Positions 44,061 to 55,018 of a stretch of DNA of 64,000 bases are shown piece after piece. Within the stretch, counting starts at the first letter, position 1; each line of letters opens with the position of its first letter. The position numbers and the translations under genes were made by a program. Below the pieces are notes generated by a model that searched no databases, was not told the DNA's origin, and saw nothing but the letters and a program-made list of their open reading frames with translations. The DNA is from Vicugna pacos (Eukaryota > Chordata > Mammalia > Artiodactyla > Camelidae): positions 3,968,001-4,032,000 of the forward strand of contig NC_133018.1 in the NCBI RefSeq assembly GCF_048564905.1. Reading direction: 5' to 3'.

Positions 44061-44072
44061 TGAAGGACAGCA

Positions 44073-44112
44073 GGTTTTTGTCTCACTTCCCCCCCCATCC
44101 TGGAGCACTGTG
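44073..44112 (-). promoter_or_regulatory. RSS of V1 gene at 44.1 kb
   Basis: Consensus heptamer CACAGTG (44106-44112) and consensus nonamer ACAAAAACC (44073-44081) with a 24-nt spacer that includes an 8-C run. Predicted to be efficient. Confidence 0.88.
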
Positions 44113-44577
44113 CGACCACTGAGGCTGTTGTCATAACATTCACAGTAATAGTCAGCCTCGTCCTCAGCCTGGAGCCCAGTGATGGTCAGGGAGGCCGAGC
44201 TGCCAGACTTGGAGCCAGAGAAGCGGTCTGGGACCCCCGAAGCTCGATTGCTGTTACCATAGATGAGCAGTTTGGGGGGTGTTCCTGGGAGCTGTTGGAA
44301 CCACTGAACACTATAACCACCCCCGATGTTGCTGCTGCTTCCAGTGCAGGAGATGGTGACCTTCTGGCCCGGGGATCCAGACACGGAGGGCAGCTGAGTC
44401 AGCACAGACTGGGCCCAGGACCCTGCAAGTGGGAGAGACAGAAATGCTGATTCTGGGGCCCAGACACAAGAGGAGGACCCAGAGTCCAGGAGTCCTCCCA
44501 GGGCCCCTTCCCCTGGCCCTCATCCAGTCACCTGTGCAGTGAGCGAGCAGGGTGAGGAGGAGAGGGGACCAGGCCAT
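44113..44577 (-). CDS. IGLV1: IGLV1 V segment, intact
   Basis: The leader exon at 44532-44577 encodes [16 protein letters not shown], a 109-nt intron has GT and AG ends, and the V exon is 44113-44422 (310 nt). The mature protein begins [19 protein letters not shown]23 ([15 protein letters not shown]), W41 ([13 protein letters not shown]), [20 protein letters not shown] and C104 (DEADYYC) are all present; CDR3 begins ECYDNSLSG. Octamer, splice sites and RSS are near consensus, so this is one of the best candidates for a working gene in the window. The frame stays open past the heptamer, which is of no meaning for the rearranged gene. Confidence 0.95.
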
Positions 44578-44681
44578 GGTGGGGATGGTCACCGGGTCCT
44601 GCCTTCTGTGGCCCCACAGCTGAGCAGAGCATCCCCAGGTCTCTCCCCTTCTTCATACTCTGAGAGAGGGAGGGGCCAGTC

Positions 44682-44689
44682 ATGCAAAT
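44682..44689 (-). promoter_or_regulatory. Octamer of V1 gene at 44.1 kb
   Basis: Consensus ATGCAAAT on the plus strand, 105 bp upstream of the ATG. Confidence 0.88.
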
Positions 44690-45296
44690 GGTTCCCCAGC
44701 TCTCTGATCCCTCCCTGGGCCCGGGGTCCTCTCCCTCTGCCTGAGGGGGCAGGGAATGGGCTGGGATGGGGCTGTGTGGGGCCTGAAGGTGGGGGTGTCC
44801 CAGCTGGGATACCTGAGCAGAGGACACCAGGCAGGCCCGGGTGGTCGTCCCAGCTTCTATCGTCTAACGATGTGTATCTGACACCTGAGCCCGGGACATA
44901 GCAGGTGTCCAGTAAATGGTGCTCACAGATCGGCTTCTGAATAGTCAGCAGCCATCCTGATTGAGACCTGGGATCTGCGTGTGTCCCTAGTTCTGCTCTC
45001 ACCCATCATGGAATCTCCCAGGGCAACGTGCCTCTGACATCCAGGAAACCCTTCTGGATGGGGGACAATCAGATAATGTGTTGTTTCCAGGACAGGCTTT
45101 AGGGACACAAATTGAGATGCTGGGGCAACACGTTCTCGATCTTGTTCCCAGGAGTGGGTGTGTGATCCTCGATTTTGGTCACATAAACCAGCCAATGCCA
45201 GACGCCTGTAAGGTCGCTGTCCAAGTGTGCAGGTGTGAACAGAAAATTTTCAATGGTAGCTTTGCCCAGAATCCTGCCTTCTCAGGACCTGTGCAA

Positions 45297-45315
45297 CAGT
45301 GCCCCCTACTGCTCT
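45297..45315 (-). promoter_or_regulatory. CTCF-like motif upstream of V1 (44.1 kb)
   Basis: The plus strand reads CAGTGCCCCCTACTGCTCT, a fair reverse-complement CTCF core, 720 bp upstream of the ATG; the paralogue of the site at 6391. Confidence 0.5.
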
Positions 45316-45621
45316 CTGATCCTGGGCTCCCCAGCACTTCTGTCACCACCCTGCACTGCTGGAGGGCACCCTAGTTTTGGACGTACATCTTTGTCATCTT
45401 ACTCCCCACACAAGTAGACAGAGGAGGCTCCTCCACTGGGTTGGGGCCTGAGACATTAACTTTCTAGATGATTTCTAGACAATGGATGCCCTCCAGGTGT
45501 TAAAGTGGGATGTATTGCACAGTCCTTCTCTTGCACGTGTTTCAGGATCACCTGGCATCTTCTTTGATCCTTCCATGTGCCTGGGTCATTAAAAATACAG
45601 GGTCATCCGGAACCACGTTCA

Positions 45622-45761
45622 AGGGGGAGGGTATAGCTCAGTGGTAGAGTGTGTGCTTAGTGTGCACGACATCATGGGTTCAATCCTTGTTACCTCCACT
45701 GAAAATAAGTAAATAACCTAATTACTTCCAAAGAAAACCTTTTAAAAATATCTGAAATAAT
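45622..45761 (+). mobile_element. Vic-1-type camelid SINE
   Basis: Better preserved than the 6.7-kb copy: A-box region GGTATAGCTCAGTGGTAGAG, B-box region GGGTTCAATCC, then TACCTCCACTGAAAATAAG and an A-rich tail. Flanked by ccacgttca (45613-45621) and ccaagttca (45762-45770). It sits at the paralogous position, so the insertion happened before the V1-V5 cassette duplicated. Confidence 0.88.
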
Positions 45762-45770
45762 CCAAGTTCA

Positions 45771-47510
45771 TAATGTAACAGTCTACAGTGTACCCTCCTT
45801 GTTCATATTGACAAAAATTCCATACGTGTTACCCTGACAGGGGACACTTAATTGTTGGTGGTGGTGGTGTTCTTTGGGACACCTGTTAGATCCCCACTCC
45901 CAAAGCCCAATTATGGGCATCTGATGGCTCTCTTGTTCCCTAGAACTCAACTAGTGAAGACACAGTGTCCTCCCTCCTGCTCATCTTAGCCTCCATTGGC
46001 CTTTAATTGCTCAGCTCAGGATTCATTCTTTCCTCTTCTCAGTCAGAGGGTGTTCTTTTTTTTTCCATTTTGGTCTAATTTTGTAATTGTTCAGTTTAAG
46101 GATTGACGGTGAGTCGTTGTTATAATAATCTGTAATTAATGACTTAATCAGTTAATTACTTGGAGGTGCTTCCTCAACTTCTGACCCTAGTGGCCTCCAC
46201 AGCTGTTACCCATCCCCCAGGGAATCTTACATTTATTCAGTAAAGTCCTCCATAGACTGGCATTGAAGACAGAAGAAAAGGTTCTAGAAAGTTTCCTGTA
46301 ATGTTGAGGGTCTGTGTGATAATGAGGGTTGGATCATAGGCTCCAGACTCCAATGAACAGAGATCCACTCAAATAACCTCCCAATAAAAGCAAAACAAAA
46401 CAGAAACCAGAGTGGGAGACAATTAGACTAATGGAGGTAAACTCGGGAGAGTAGCTGGTCGTCCATGGGAAGGGAGGGTCTCCTGCACCTTGGCGTCCAG
46501 GAGCTCCTCCCACCTGCACAGGGATTCTGCTTCGTGAAGGTCTCAGAGCCCAGGGCTCATCAGCAGAGCCTCGGCCAGGCTCATGGGACACGTGGGGACC
46601 GGTCAGAGCAGGACCTGGTGCCCTGGGTCCCACGGGCTGGACTTGTCTTCTCCTTGTCCTCCCCAGCCAGCATGATGGGGGGCTACTCTAGATACTGGAA
46701 AACGAATAATTTGTCACTGGAAAACCAGTAAGAGAGGAGGTTATTTTCAACCCATTCGGGATCACGCTGACTCCAGAGCATCAGTCTCTCTGGTTCTTGT
46801 TGCTGAAGTGACGGCAGAATCCAAAACCACAGCGGGCGTTGCCCACAGTGGGGGCAGGGCCTGAGGGGTCACACTGGGGAGGGTGGGGGGCAGATGCCCA
46901 TCTCCCGTCTTGGGGACTGGAGTCCCAGCCCATTCAGGTTGTGCTCAGCTGTGTGACAGTGGTCATCACCCTCCCACTCAGGAGGAGCCCTGCGGGGGTC
47001 AAGAAGGCTCTGTTGTTGGACCAAGTCTGGAGGATTTTATTTTTCAGATTTATCCTTACCTATTTCTTTGTTTGAAGCCATTAATTGGTATTTTTACATT
47101 TTATTGTCAATTTCTGATGGTTTATTGCCAGTATGTATTTTATCGCTCACTTCTGCATGTTGATTTTGGATCTCATATCTCAGATTGAAGTTCTTAGACA
47201 AGAAGCATCCTGGGGTCTCGCTTAGACACTTAGGGGGGAGGATCCAGAACCCACCACATTCTGCCACTTATAACATCTCCACGGGGAGGTTTTTATCTCA
47301 GAGCAGGTATTGTCTGCCTGTGGAAACACGAACAGGCCGAGATACAACAGGAACGGTCAGTCTCAGATGTGAGAAGAGGAAGAGGCTGTCACAGGGCCAG
47401 ATTTGCTGTTCAGAGGAAACTCAGATGCTGCCTGAAGATGTGACAACAGAAAGTCACCCTGAGTGCGACCTGGTCCCAGGAAGAGCAGCAGTGACGCCCA
47501 GCGGGGAGAG
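45771..47510. repeat. V1-V5 cassette spacer, copy 2
   Basis: Matches 6864-8590. No gene was recognised inside. Confidence 0.75.
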
Positions 47511-47519
47511 CACAGGGGA

Positions 47520-47558
47520 GGTTTTAGTCTCACGTCCCTGTGGGTCTGGGGCACTGTG
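47520..47558 (-). promoter_or_regulatory. RSS of V5 gene at 47.6 kb
   Basis: Consensus heptamer CACAGTG (47552-47558), 23-nt spacer, nonamer ACTAAAACC (47520-47528). Confidence 0.87.
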
Positions 47559-48053
47559 TGACCATTACTGCTGCTGGACACTGCAGAACAGTAATAGTCA
47601 GCCTCGTCCTCAGGCTGCAGCCCAGAGATGAGCAGAAGCCCTGCATTGGCCGAGGCGTCTTTGGATCCAGAGAAGCAGCTCGGAACCCCAGAGCCCTGGC
47701 GCTTAATTGCGCCTGAGTAGTAGCTCAAGAGATACCAGGGAGGGCTCCCTGCCTTCTGCTGGTACCAGCTTATAATACAGCTGCCAGCACTGTTCCCATT
47801 GCTCAGGGTGCAGGTGAGTCTGGTTGATGCACCCGGAGACTCAGCAAGAAAGGGCAGCTGAGTCAGCACAGGCTGGGAGAGGGACCCTGCAAACACAGGC
47901 ACATGGGGCAGATGGGGCGAGACCTGCAGGAAGCATTCCCAGAGTCTGAGCCACAGGGGCTGCTGCAGGAGGGGAACTGAGATCCAGTTCCCGAGGCCTG
48001 TCCCTACCTGTGCAGTGAGAGAGGATCAGGAGCAGGAGAGGAGTCCAGGACGT
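47559..48053 (-). pseudogene. IGLV5: IGLV5 V segment that lost its start codon
   Basis: The V exon at 47559-47886 is a full 328 nt and open: SQPVLTQLPFLAESPGASTR, C23 (LTCTLSNGNS), W41 (IISWYQQKAGSPPWYLLSYY), and C104 (DEADYYCSA). An Arg in the VPSRFSG motif is Cys and there is another Cys in CDR1. The leader exon at 48008-48053 has both splice ends and reads (T)SWTPLLLLILSHCTG, but the initiation codon is ACG where every sister has ATG (48051-48053); the next codon is also changed (Ala to Ser). Initiation at ACG would be weak at best. RSS and octamer are consensus, so this segment could rearrange and yield a non-productive or poorly made chain. Confidence 0.9.
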
Positions 48054-48142
48054 GGTGCTCACAGCCCCCTGGTCCCCACAGTGGGGCTGGGCTGCCCGGT
48101 GCCTCCTTTTCTTGCCAGCCTCTGTCAGAGGAGAGGCGGCCC

Positions 48143-48150
48143 ATGCAAAT
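48143..48150 (-). promoter_or_regulatory. Octamer of V5 gene at 47.6 kb
   Basis: Consensus ATGCAAAT on the plus strand, 90 bp upstream of the lost start codon. Confidence 0.87.
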
Positions 48151-48428
48151 GGGTGTCCCCCCAGGGACCCCTCAGGCCCTTCCTGAGCCCTGGTACTGGA
48201 GCTCAGCTCACAGCCCAGGCTCGGGGGTTGGAGGATGGCCTCCCCCTTGGGAGACCCTGGGAGGAGGCACCTGCTGAGACCACAGGGGTCCCTGCTCAGG
48301 GGACTCTGCCAGCCAGAGGGGACACACTGCTGAGTCCCCATCAGGAACACAGGGCTTGCCCCCAGCCCAGCTCCTGGGAGTGAGTGCTCCTCCCCGAGCA
48401 GCTGTGTGGGGACCACAGGGCAGCCCCA

Positions 48429-48447
48429 CAGCACCCTCTACTGGTCA
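48429..48447 (-). promoter_or_regulatory. CTCF-like motif upstream of V5 (47.6 kb)
   Basis: The plus strand reads CAGCACCCTCTACTGGTCA, a fair reverse-complement CTCF core, 376 bp upstream of the leader start. Confidence 0.5.
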
Positions 48448-48559
48448 CAGGGCACAACCTCACCGAGGACCAGAGACCTGAGGTCCCTGCTGGTTGGGCA
48501 GTTCACCTGGTCCGTGTCTCCATTCATCTGTCCATGGTCGGCTTCCCATATTCTGTGAT

Positions 48560-49385
48560 TCCCACAGAACATACGTTGATTTTTTTGTTGTTGTTGCTCT
48601 GTTTGGTTTCTTCAACAACCTCTAACTCTTTAAATTATTTTTGTTTTTAATATGTGTCACTATCTAGTCATATATATCCCCCTTCACTTTTGCTCATTTG
48701 CAAAATGTTCTAGGCTATTCCTGAACTTAAATTTTTCCACACAAATAGTAGAAAAGAGGTCATATACCCCAAAATTCTGTCAGGCATTTTTTTTAAAAAA
48801 GAAATTCAAAATATTGGTAAATTAAATAAGCATAATATTCAGATTTTAAAATTTTAATCCCTTCTGTGCATCAACGGATCTCTTTCTGCATGTATGCAGG
48901 TCCTTTTATGGAACATTTACTTTTCCTGGCGTGTCCGTGTGGGCTGACGACGGCCCTGCATGCCAGGGAGACGGAGCAGACACCAGAGTGCATGCAAGTC
49001 CTAGTCCCAGCAAACGGGCCTCTGCTGAGGCATCACAGGACGCCTGCTGGGCCGGTGTTTTCCAGAAGTGATGACTAGGAGAGCCATGTCAGAGGGCAGG
49101 CTCCAGAACAGTCCTGTGAAAGGTGTGAGCCTGAGGCTGCAGTCCCACCACAGGCACGTCCACAGGACGTCCCCATCTCATGGTCCTCACCTGGGAGGTG
49201 CCCTCCCACCGCCCATCCCCTTGTCTCTGGCTGCATTCTGTCCCTGAGCAAGGGCTTTCTCCTGAGTCCAGGTGAACAGGCTGAGTGTGACTTCAGCAGT
49301 GACTCAGTCTAAAGTTTTCTAAAGTCAGGGATCCATGGGTGGGGTGGGGGTGGAGTGTCTCAGAGCCTCAGACAGGGCGTGCAAA
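48560..49385. other. Intergenic, possible old L1 pieces
   Basis: 48580-48860 is AT-rich and parts ('ctaggctattcctgaactta') faintly resemble old L1. The rest is unrecognised; no V element. Confidence 0.35.
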
Positions 49386-49389
49386 GGGG

Positions 49390-50110
49390 CTCAGCACCAG
49401 GGAAATGCAAGTCAAAACTGCACAGACGTGTTTCCTCACCCAGCCCAGAAGGGCTGTAAGAAAGAGACCATCACAGTTGCTGTTGAAGATGGAGGGGAAT
49501 CAGAGCCCTCGTACATTGTATGGAAACTGGTGCTGCCGTGGTGGAAAACATCTGACAGTCCCTCAAATGAGGCAATAAAATGTCACCACATGACTCAGCA
49601 ATTCCACCCCTAGGTGTCTGCCCAAGAGAAATGCAAACGTACTTCGACCAAGAACAAAACAAAACCTAACTGCTTGCACACAAATGTTGCTGGCAGCATT
49701 CTGCATCACAGCCCAAAGAAGAAAAACAACTCAGACATCCCTGAAGGGTAAACAAGCAGCAGTCAGCTCACAGAATGGAGTATTATGTTGCAATAAAAAA
49801 CGGATAGCGACCCACGTGGATGGAATGCCGAAGTGTTATGCCAAAGAATTCAGTGAAATAAGACAGTCAGAAAGGACACCTAATTTCTGGTCCCATCTAT
49901 ATGAAACGTCCAGAATGGGCAAACCTACAAAGGCAGAAAGTGGATCAGTGAGGGGTTCCCTAGGACTGAGCAGAGGTGCAATCACTAATGGGTGGGGAGC
50001 CTGTCTTAAGCATGTGGATATGTTCTAAAGTTAGTATATGGTGAGAATTACACAACTCTGTAACTAGACTAAACAGCCTTGTGTTGTGCACGTTACATCA
50101 GTGAATGGGG
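49390..50110 (+). mobile_element. Old LINE-1 fragment
   Basis: Phrases typical of the end of old mammalian L1 elements appear in order: 'gaaatgcaagtcaaaactgc', 'tgactcagcaattccacccc', 'aatggagtattatgttgcaa', 'gaattcagtgaaataagaca' and 'ttacatcagtgaatgg'. Highly diverged, much older than the 20.6- and 58.7-kb copies. Confidence 0.8.
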
Positions 50111-50275
50111 TGGCATGCACAGTGTATCTCAATGAAGCTGTGATGAAACATAGCATGAGAGAGGGCGTCAGCACTAGACGGTCAGGCTCTGAGCCCTGGA
50201 CACTGTGAGATGGGCCACGACCACCACCTGTATTTGACACAAGTGTCACAGGGGTGGTCACGGGGAGCAGGGGTG

Positions 50276-50314
50276 GATTTTTGTCTCAGTTCCCCGAGGG
50301 TCTGAATCACTGTG
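50276..50314 (-). promoter_or_regulatory. RSS of V1/V10-like pseudogene
   Basis: Consensus heptamer CACAGTG (50308-50314), 23-nt spacer, nonamer ACAAAAATC (50276-50284). Confidence 0.85.
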
Positions 50315-50786
50315 TCACCACTGGTGCTTGAGTCCAATGTTGAACCATAATGCTCAGCCTCATCCTCAGGCTGGAAGTCTGAGATGGCCAGAGAGGCCAT
50401 ATTGCCAGACTTGGAGCCCGAGAACTGGTCTGGGATCCCTGAGGGCCAAGAACTTCTGAGCATCAGTTTGGGGGTGTGCCGTGAGCTATGTTGGTACCAG
50501 CCCATAGGATTAGCTCCAACATTGTTGCTGTTTCAGGTACAGGACAGGGTGATCTTCTGTCCCACAGCCCCTGACACGGAGGCTTCCTGTGTCAGCCCAG
50601 ACTGTGCCCAGGACCCTGGAACAGAGGAGTGGTGACTGGGAGGTGAGTCTGGCTGTCGTCCACAGCATGTTCTCAACAAGGGCAGAAAAAGAGGCCTCTG
50701 TGTCCCCAAATCACTTCTCCCGCTTTCCACAGCCTCTCACCTGAGCAGTGAGCGAGGGAGCCAAGGAGGAGAGGGGTCGAGGCCAT
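50315..50786 (-). pseudogene. IGLV pseudogene, V1/V10-like
   Basis: The leader exon at 50741-50786 encodes MASTPLLLGSLAHCSG and the V exon is 50315-50615. The mature part begins QSGLTQEASVSGAVGQKITL. CDR1 carries NSNNVG, a motif seen in V10 and some V1 genes, so the subgroup is left open. The codon after C23-Thr is TGA (50533-50535) where Gly is expected, and C104 is Gly (DEAEHYG). W41 is kept (PMGWYQHSS), as is [20 protein letters not shown]. Splice sites, octamer and RSS look normal. Two disabling changes make this a pseudogene. Its place next to the V5-52-like gene fits the V1-51/V10-54 area of the human cluster. Confidence 0.88.
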
Positions 50787-50882
50787 GGTGGAGACGCCCC
50801 AGCTCTGCTGCTCAGCTCACAGGTGACAAACACACAGAATCTCTTGTATCTCCTCCCTCATGTGAGAGCAGAGGAACCCTTC

Positions 50883-50890
50883 ATGCAAAT
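50883..50890 (-). promoter_or_regulatory. Octamer of V1/V10-like pseudogene
   Basis: Consensus ATGCAAAT on the plus strand, about 97 bp upstream of the ATG. Confidence 0.86.
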
Positions 50891-51039
50891 GATCCCCTCC
50901 CTCTGGGGACCCTGAGCCTAAATCTGGTGAAAGCTGAGATGGAGTGGGGCTGAGGAGCCTCCTCTGGGCCCTTGGGTCTGGGATCCCAGTGGCTGGATTC
51001 CCGGCTGAGAGCCCCTCACAGACCCCGGGGGCAGGCCCA

Positions 51040-51058
51040 CAGCGCCCCCTGCTGCCCA
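51040..51058 (-). promoter_or_regulatory. CTCF-like motif upstream of V1/V10-like pseudogene
   Basis: The plus strand reads CAGCGCCCCCTGCTGCCCA, a strong reverse-complement CTCF core, 254 bp upstream of the ATG, the closest in the window. Confidence 0.58.
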
Positions 51059-51739
51059 CACCCAGCGTCCCCCATGACCCGGTTGCTCACTCCGGAGCTG
51101 AGCAGAAGGTGAGACCCTGCCCTCAGCCCCGCCTCACCCAACACCCATGCACACCCGGACTAATCTCGATCTGCCACCACCCCCTCCTCCCAGGATAAGA
51201 CTGAAGACCCACTCCCTGTCTGGCTCATGTCATCCTCATTGCAGCAGCTGGACATGAGTGAGGAAACACCCCTGGGAGCATGTCACGCCCCGGCTGGCAG
51301 TCCCACGATGGCTGTGCACCCAGGTCACTGCAGTGCCTCTCCAGCTCTCCTGCCACTTTGCAAGGAACTCCCCCTAGAAGTCTTCCCTACCCCAACAGTC
51401 TGAAGCACAGGCTGTCAGCAACTTTTCTGAACTTGAATGACCAGTCTTTCCTTCTTTGAATTCTTGCTTCTTATTAAAACACACTGACCCTCACCCCTGC
51501 TTTCCCTCACTCCCACTCCTCAGTCTACCTCAGTCCTCTGGGATTCTGAAAACCCCCTAAGAGATACGGCTTACATTGACTAGGTCTCATTGGACCAACT
51601 CCCCACCCACCCCCAGCCTCACACCCATGCAGGCACCTTCCCCCTGGGGGGCTCGTGTCCCACTCCTTAGTTTTCCCCTCTTCAGGGGCTGCTAACCACA
51701 AGCAGAGTTAGAGCTGTAAATACACAGCTGACATAATTT

Positions 51740-52560
51740 TGGTTTTGTATTAATTAGGAAGAGATGTAGAATTCCTTCAGATAAAAATCCATTGCTACAG
51801 AGAGTTCCCACACGCCCCCCAGGACCCCAAGAAGTTCTATCATTTTAACATCCTGCATGGGTTTTGGGCATTTGGTAAAACTGTATAAACCACTATTGAT
51901 AAACAAATGCTGGGGCATTATTATTAACCAAAGCCCATAGTTTACATCAGCGTTCGCTCTTGTGGTAGCCCAGCTCTGTGGGTTTTACCAGATGCATAAT
52001 GTCATCTACCTACCATCCTAGTAACGTACAGAGTACTTTCACTCCCCTAAACATCCATTTTGCTCCACCTACTCAGCCCTCTTTTCCTATGCCTGAACTC
52101 CAGGCGACCACTGGTCATTGTACTGTCTCTAGAGTTTTGCCTTTTCACAATATCATATTGTGGGAATCATACAGTAATTGTAGTTTACTTTTTAAAGATT
52201 TGGCTTCTATCACTCAGTCATGTGCATTCACTTTTTGTATCCCACTAGCTTTCTGTGGCCCAAGAGCTCATTGATTTTTCATCACTGAGTAATGTTCCAC
52301 TGGGTGGTCGAACCACACTTTGTTTATCCATTCACCTACGAAAGGCCATTTTGCTTGATTCCAGATTACAAGAATGATGAACAAAGCTGCTGTAAACATT
52401 TGTGTGCAGGTCCTTATGTGTACACACCTCTTCAATTCACATGGATAAGTACTTAATTCAGTTGCTGGGTCACACAGCAAGAGGATGCTTAGCATTCTAA
52501 GAATCTGCTAGCCTGCCTTCCACCGTGGCCGACACCATTTTCCATCTCTGCCAGAAATGA
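51740..52560 (-). mobile_element. Old LINE-1 fragment
   Basis: On the minus strand the translation at 52268-52495 contains TAALFIILVIWNQAKWPFVG and EHYSVMKNQ, diverged versions of the L1 ORF2 C-terminus (compare [20 protein letters not shown] at 59 kb). The adjacent sequence 'ggcgaccactggtcattgta' also fits old L1. Confidence 0.7.
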
Positions 52561-52849
52561 ATGAGAGCTACTAAATGAATAGTTTAGCTCTATTACTGGT
52601 TTAGTTCATATATTTTACTGGGTCTCTCCACCCTGGCAGGTTAAAACGCAGGCATCCTACACATTTTCTTAAATAAATGCCTAAGGTCTCATCTAGTTAC
52701 TTATTTGGCTTCCATAATCCATCAGATCTACCACATGTCTGCTATTTTTCTCAGACCTGGACAGTGGCCCTCAGATGGTGTGAAGTTTTTATTCAGGAAA
52801 TTCTCACAGTATACGGCCACCTGCAGAGATTAGCACAAATGACCCCCTC

Positions 52850-53040
52850 GAGAATACAAGTTTACACTGCAGAGCACAGGGAACTATATTCAATATCTTG
52901 TTGTAACCTATGGCAAAAAAGAATATGAAAACAAATATGTATATGTTCCATGTGACTGAAGTGTTGTGCTGTGCACCAGAAATTGACACAACACTGCAAA
53001 CTGACTGTACTTCAGTAAAAATATATTAAAAACAAACAAA
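52850..53040 (+). mobile_element. LINE-1 3' end fragment
   Basis: Contains 'gcagagcacagggaactata', 'ttcaatatcttgttgtaacc', 'gaagtgttgtgctgtgcacc' and 'agaaattgacacaacactgc', ending in an A-rich tail. The same 3' UTR type as at 1670. Confidence 0.85.
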
Positions 53041-53859
53041 CGAGCAAACAAAAGAATACTGGCCCAATTCAGTTCTCGTTATACTGGCAGCTTCCTGATG
53101 CTGTATAAAAGATGATTATGTAATTTGTAATTATAATTTACTCATTGTAACTTGCAATATGCCACCTACCTTATAATTCTCAGCAAGTAAATTATTCCAC
53201 CATCCAGAAGTGAAATTTCTGAAACAACATTTTGAAGACCTAGTACATAATGATCCATTAAAATATGGCAAATATTATAATGGATCCTTGTTTGCCTTGG
53301 GTGTTCCTGGTTTCATCACTCAAACTCCCACATTCCAGAACACACTTTAGTCCTGAGTAATGAGGGTGGGTGCTCCCTTTAAGTTAAACTTACAGTTGAA
53401 CTTAATAAGTGGTTATTAAGTTTGAAAAGATTTTCTGTATACAAGATGATAACCAATCATTATTCACACCAAATGTAATTTTTAAAATACAATGAAATTA
53501 TGTTAGGACTTACATTCAAGAAGTTACCCTGTGTGGAGTCAGTAAGCTGCATCTGTCACTTACCCATCCCTCCTTCTGACTTCTGAGGGATCTGCACCGT
53601 CACCTCTGCATTCTGTTTACACCCACCCTCACACATTCTCAGGGGGAAACGTGCAAGACATAATATAAATAATAAAAGTGATTGTACAACCTATCTACTC
53701 ACTGTTGACATTTTTACTCAGTGTTTTCATGTAAGAAAATATTTTACCCCTTGTTCAAATTTTCTTTTGTGTTCCTTGCTGAATTTTTGTTTTCCTACAG
53801 ATAGGGTCAATAGTTTATATTTCTGTTAATTTTGGGACTAGAATAATATACACATTGAA

Positions 53860-54015
53860 CTACTTTTGAATTTACATAATTTTAAAATTATACACTATTT
53901 TTATTAGTTGTGAACTTGAAAATGTTTGGATTCATTCTAATTAAACTTCAGTATAATCTCTAGTCCTCTATGTAAATTGATTCTTTGTTTTAAAATATTT
54001 TCATATTCTTTGCTT
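53860..54015. repeat. Diverged copy of the 25.16-kb spacer segment
   Basis: The order 'gaactacttttgaatttacataatt', gtgaac-ttgaaaatg, 'tattcattc..cagt..aatctct', 'taaattgattctt' and 'aaaatatttt-cat' matches 25165-25310 and 39180-39330 with substantial divergence. Either an old spacer duplication or an unnamed interspersed repeat. Confidence 0.5.
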
Positions 54016-54640
54016 CTATCAGTGATTTGATGCAAATTCTAGGTGAAAATCTTTCACAGGAGTGAGGAAAGGAACAGGAAGAGAACATTCTGGAGCATCT
54101 GGTCCTAGACTGGGCTGAGTTAGTGGTGGTGTTGCAGAAAAATGTGTTACAGCTTAGTTGTGACAGCAACCTGGATCCAGGCGAAAAACCATCAGCACTT
54201 ACAGAGTTGGAGAACTTAGCTCCAACAGGTTGCAGGCCCAGAGAAGTTAACACTCCAAGCTCTGGACTCCCTCTATAGGTTTACACCAGCTTTTATAGGC
54301 TGCCAGTTTACACTTTGCAACATCATATGTAAATGAGGTATAAGGAAAGTTGACTAATTAAGAACAAGCTTTGTAGAAATGGACCAATCAGGAGGGAGAG
54401 AACTAACCAATCAGGAGTGAGGGAAGTGGACCAATCAGGAGTGAAGGAAATCATCAATCAGGAGTGAGCTCAGGGAACCAATAGAATTTTAGGTGTAAGT
54501 AAGCTGTTTCACAGGCAAAAAGTGAGATAGAGCCTCTGGGCCAGGGAACTGGATGGTGCTGGCAGAGGAGTAGTGGCCCAGCTTGGGGTCCTGCCTGTCT
54601 TTTTATGGGGCTTCCCGCCTCGGTGTCAGTGATCATGATA
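54016..54640 (-). mobile_element. Solitary LTR with CCAAT repeats (fossil)
   Basis: On the plus strand four near-identical units of 'accaatcaggag' type lie at about 54380-54475. On the minus strand these give repeated CTGATTGGT boxes followed by a TATAAAAG element at 54290-54297, a promoter order typical of an LTR U3. Edges approximate, family not identified, no adjacent coding region. An old fossil. Confidence 0.5.
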
Positions 54641-54649
54641 GCTGGTCTG

Positions 54650-54830
54650 GGCCACACACAGTAATGACTTCATGTCTGTGACCTCATTTAATCCTCTCCC
54701 AACCCCATGAAGTAGACGATGCCCTGATCTCCCTTTCACAGGTGAGGACTCAGAGATTAAAGCCTTTCCGGAGCTTGGAAATAAACCGGGGGCAACAAGA
54801 GGGTAAGGGTCTGAGGGCCAAGGTCCCTTC
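54650..54830 (-). mobile_element. MIR SINE fragment
   Basis: The plus strand shows 'acctcatttaatcctctccc', 'aaccccatgaagtagacgat', 'tttcacaggtgaggactcag' and 'agattaaag', the reverse complement of the MIR core. Confidence 0.75.
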
Positions 54831-54979
54831 TGACTTTGATGTGGCCACAGCCTCAGGGCCTCTGGCCTAGGACTGAGGAATGTCTGCGAGGTTCTGTCTG
54901 TGCGGTTCTGAGGGCCCACTCAATGCTGGGGAAGGTGGAACAACCTTCCACCTTTGTGAGCACAGCTGAGCAGTGGGGA

Positions 54980-55018
54980 GGTTTTTGTCTCGCTTTCCCC
55001 TGGGGCAGGAGCACTGTG
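54980..55018 (-). promoter_or_regulatory. RSS of V5-52-like gene, full consensus
   Basis: Heptamer CACAGTG (55012-55018), 23-nt spacer, nonamer ACAAAAACC (54980-54988). The only segment here that is consensus in both elements with an exact 23-nt spacer. Confidence 0.92.

Noticed and set aside
48008-48434. Extended leader frame upstream of the 47.6-kb V5 as a real N-terminal extension
   Set aside because: It runs through the promoter and octamer, so it would not be in a normal V transcript.
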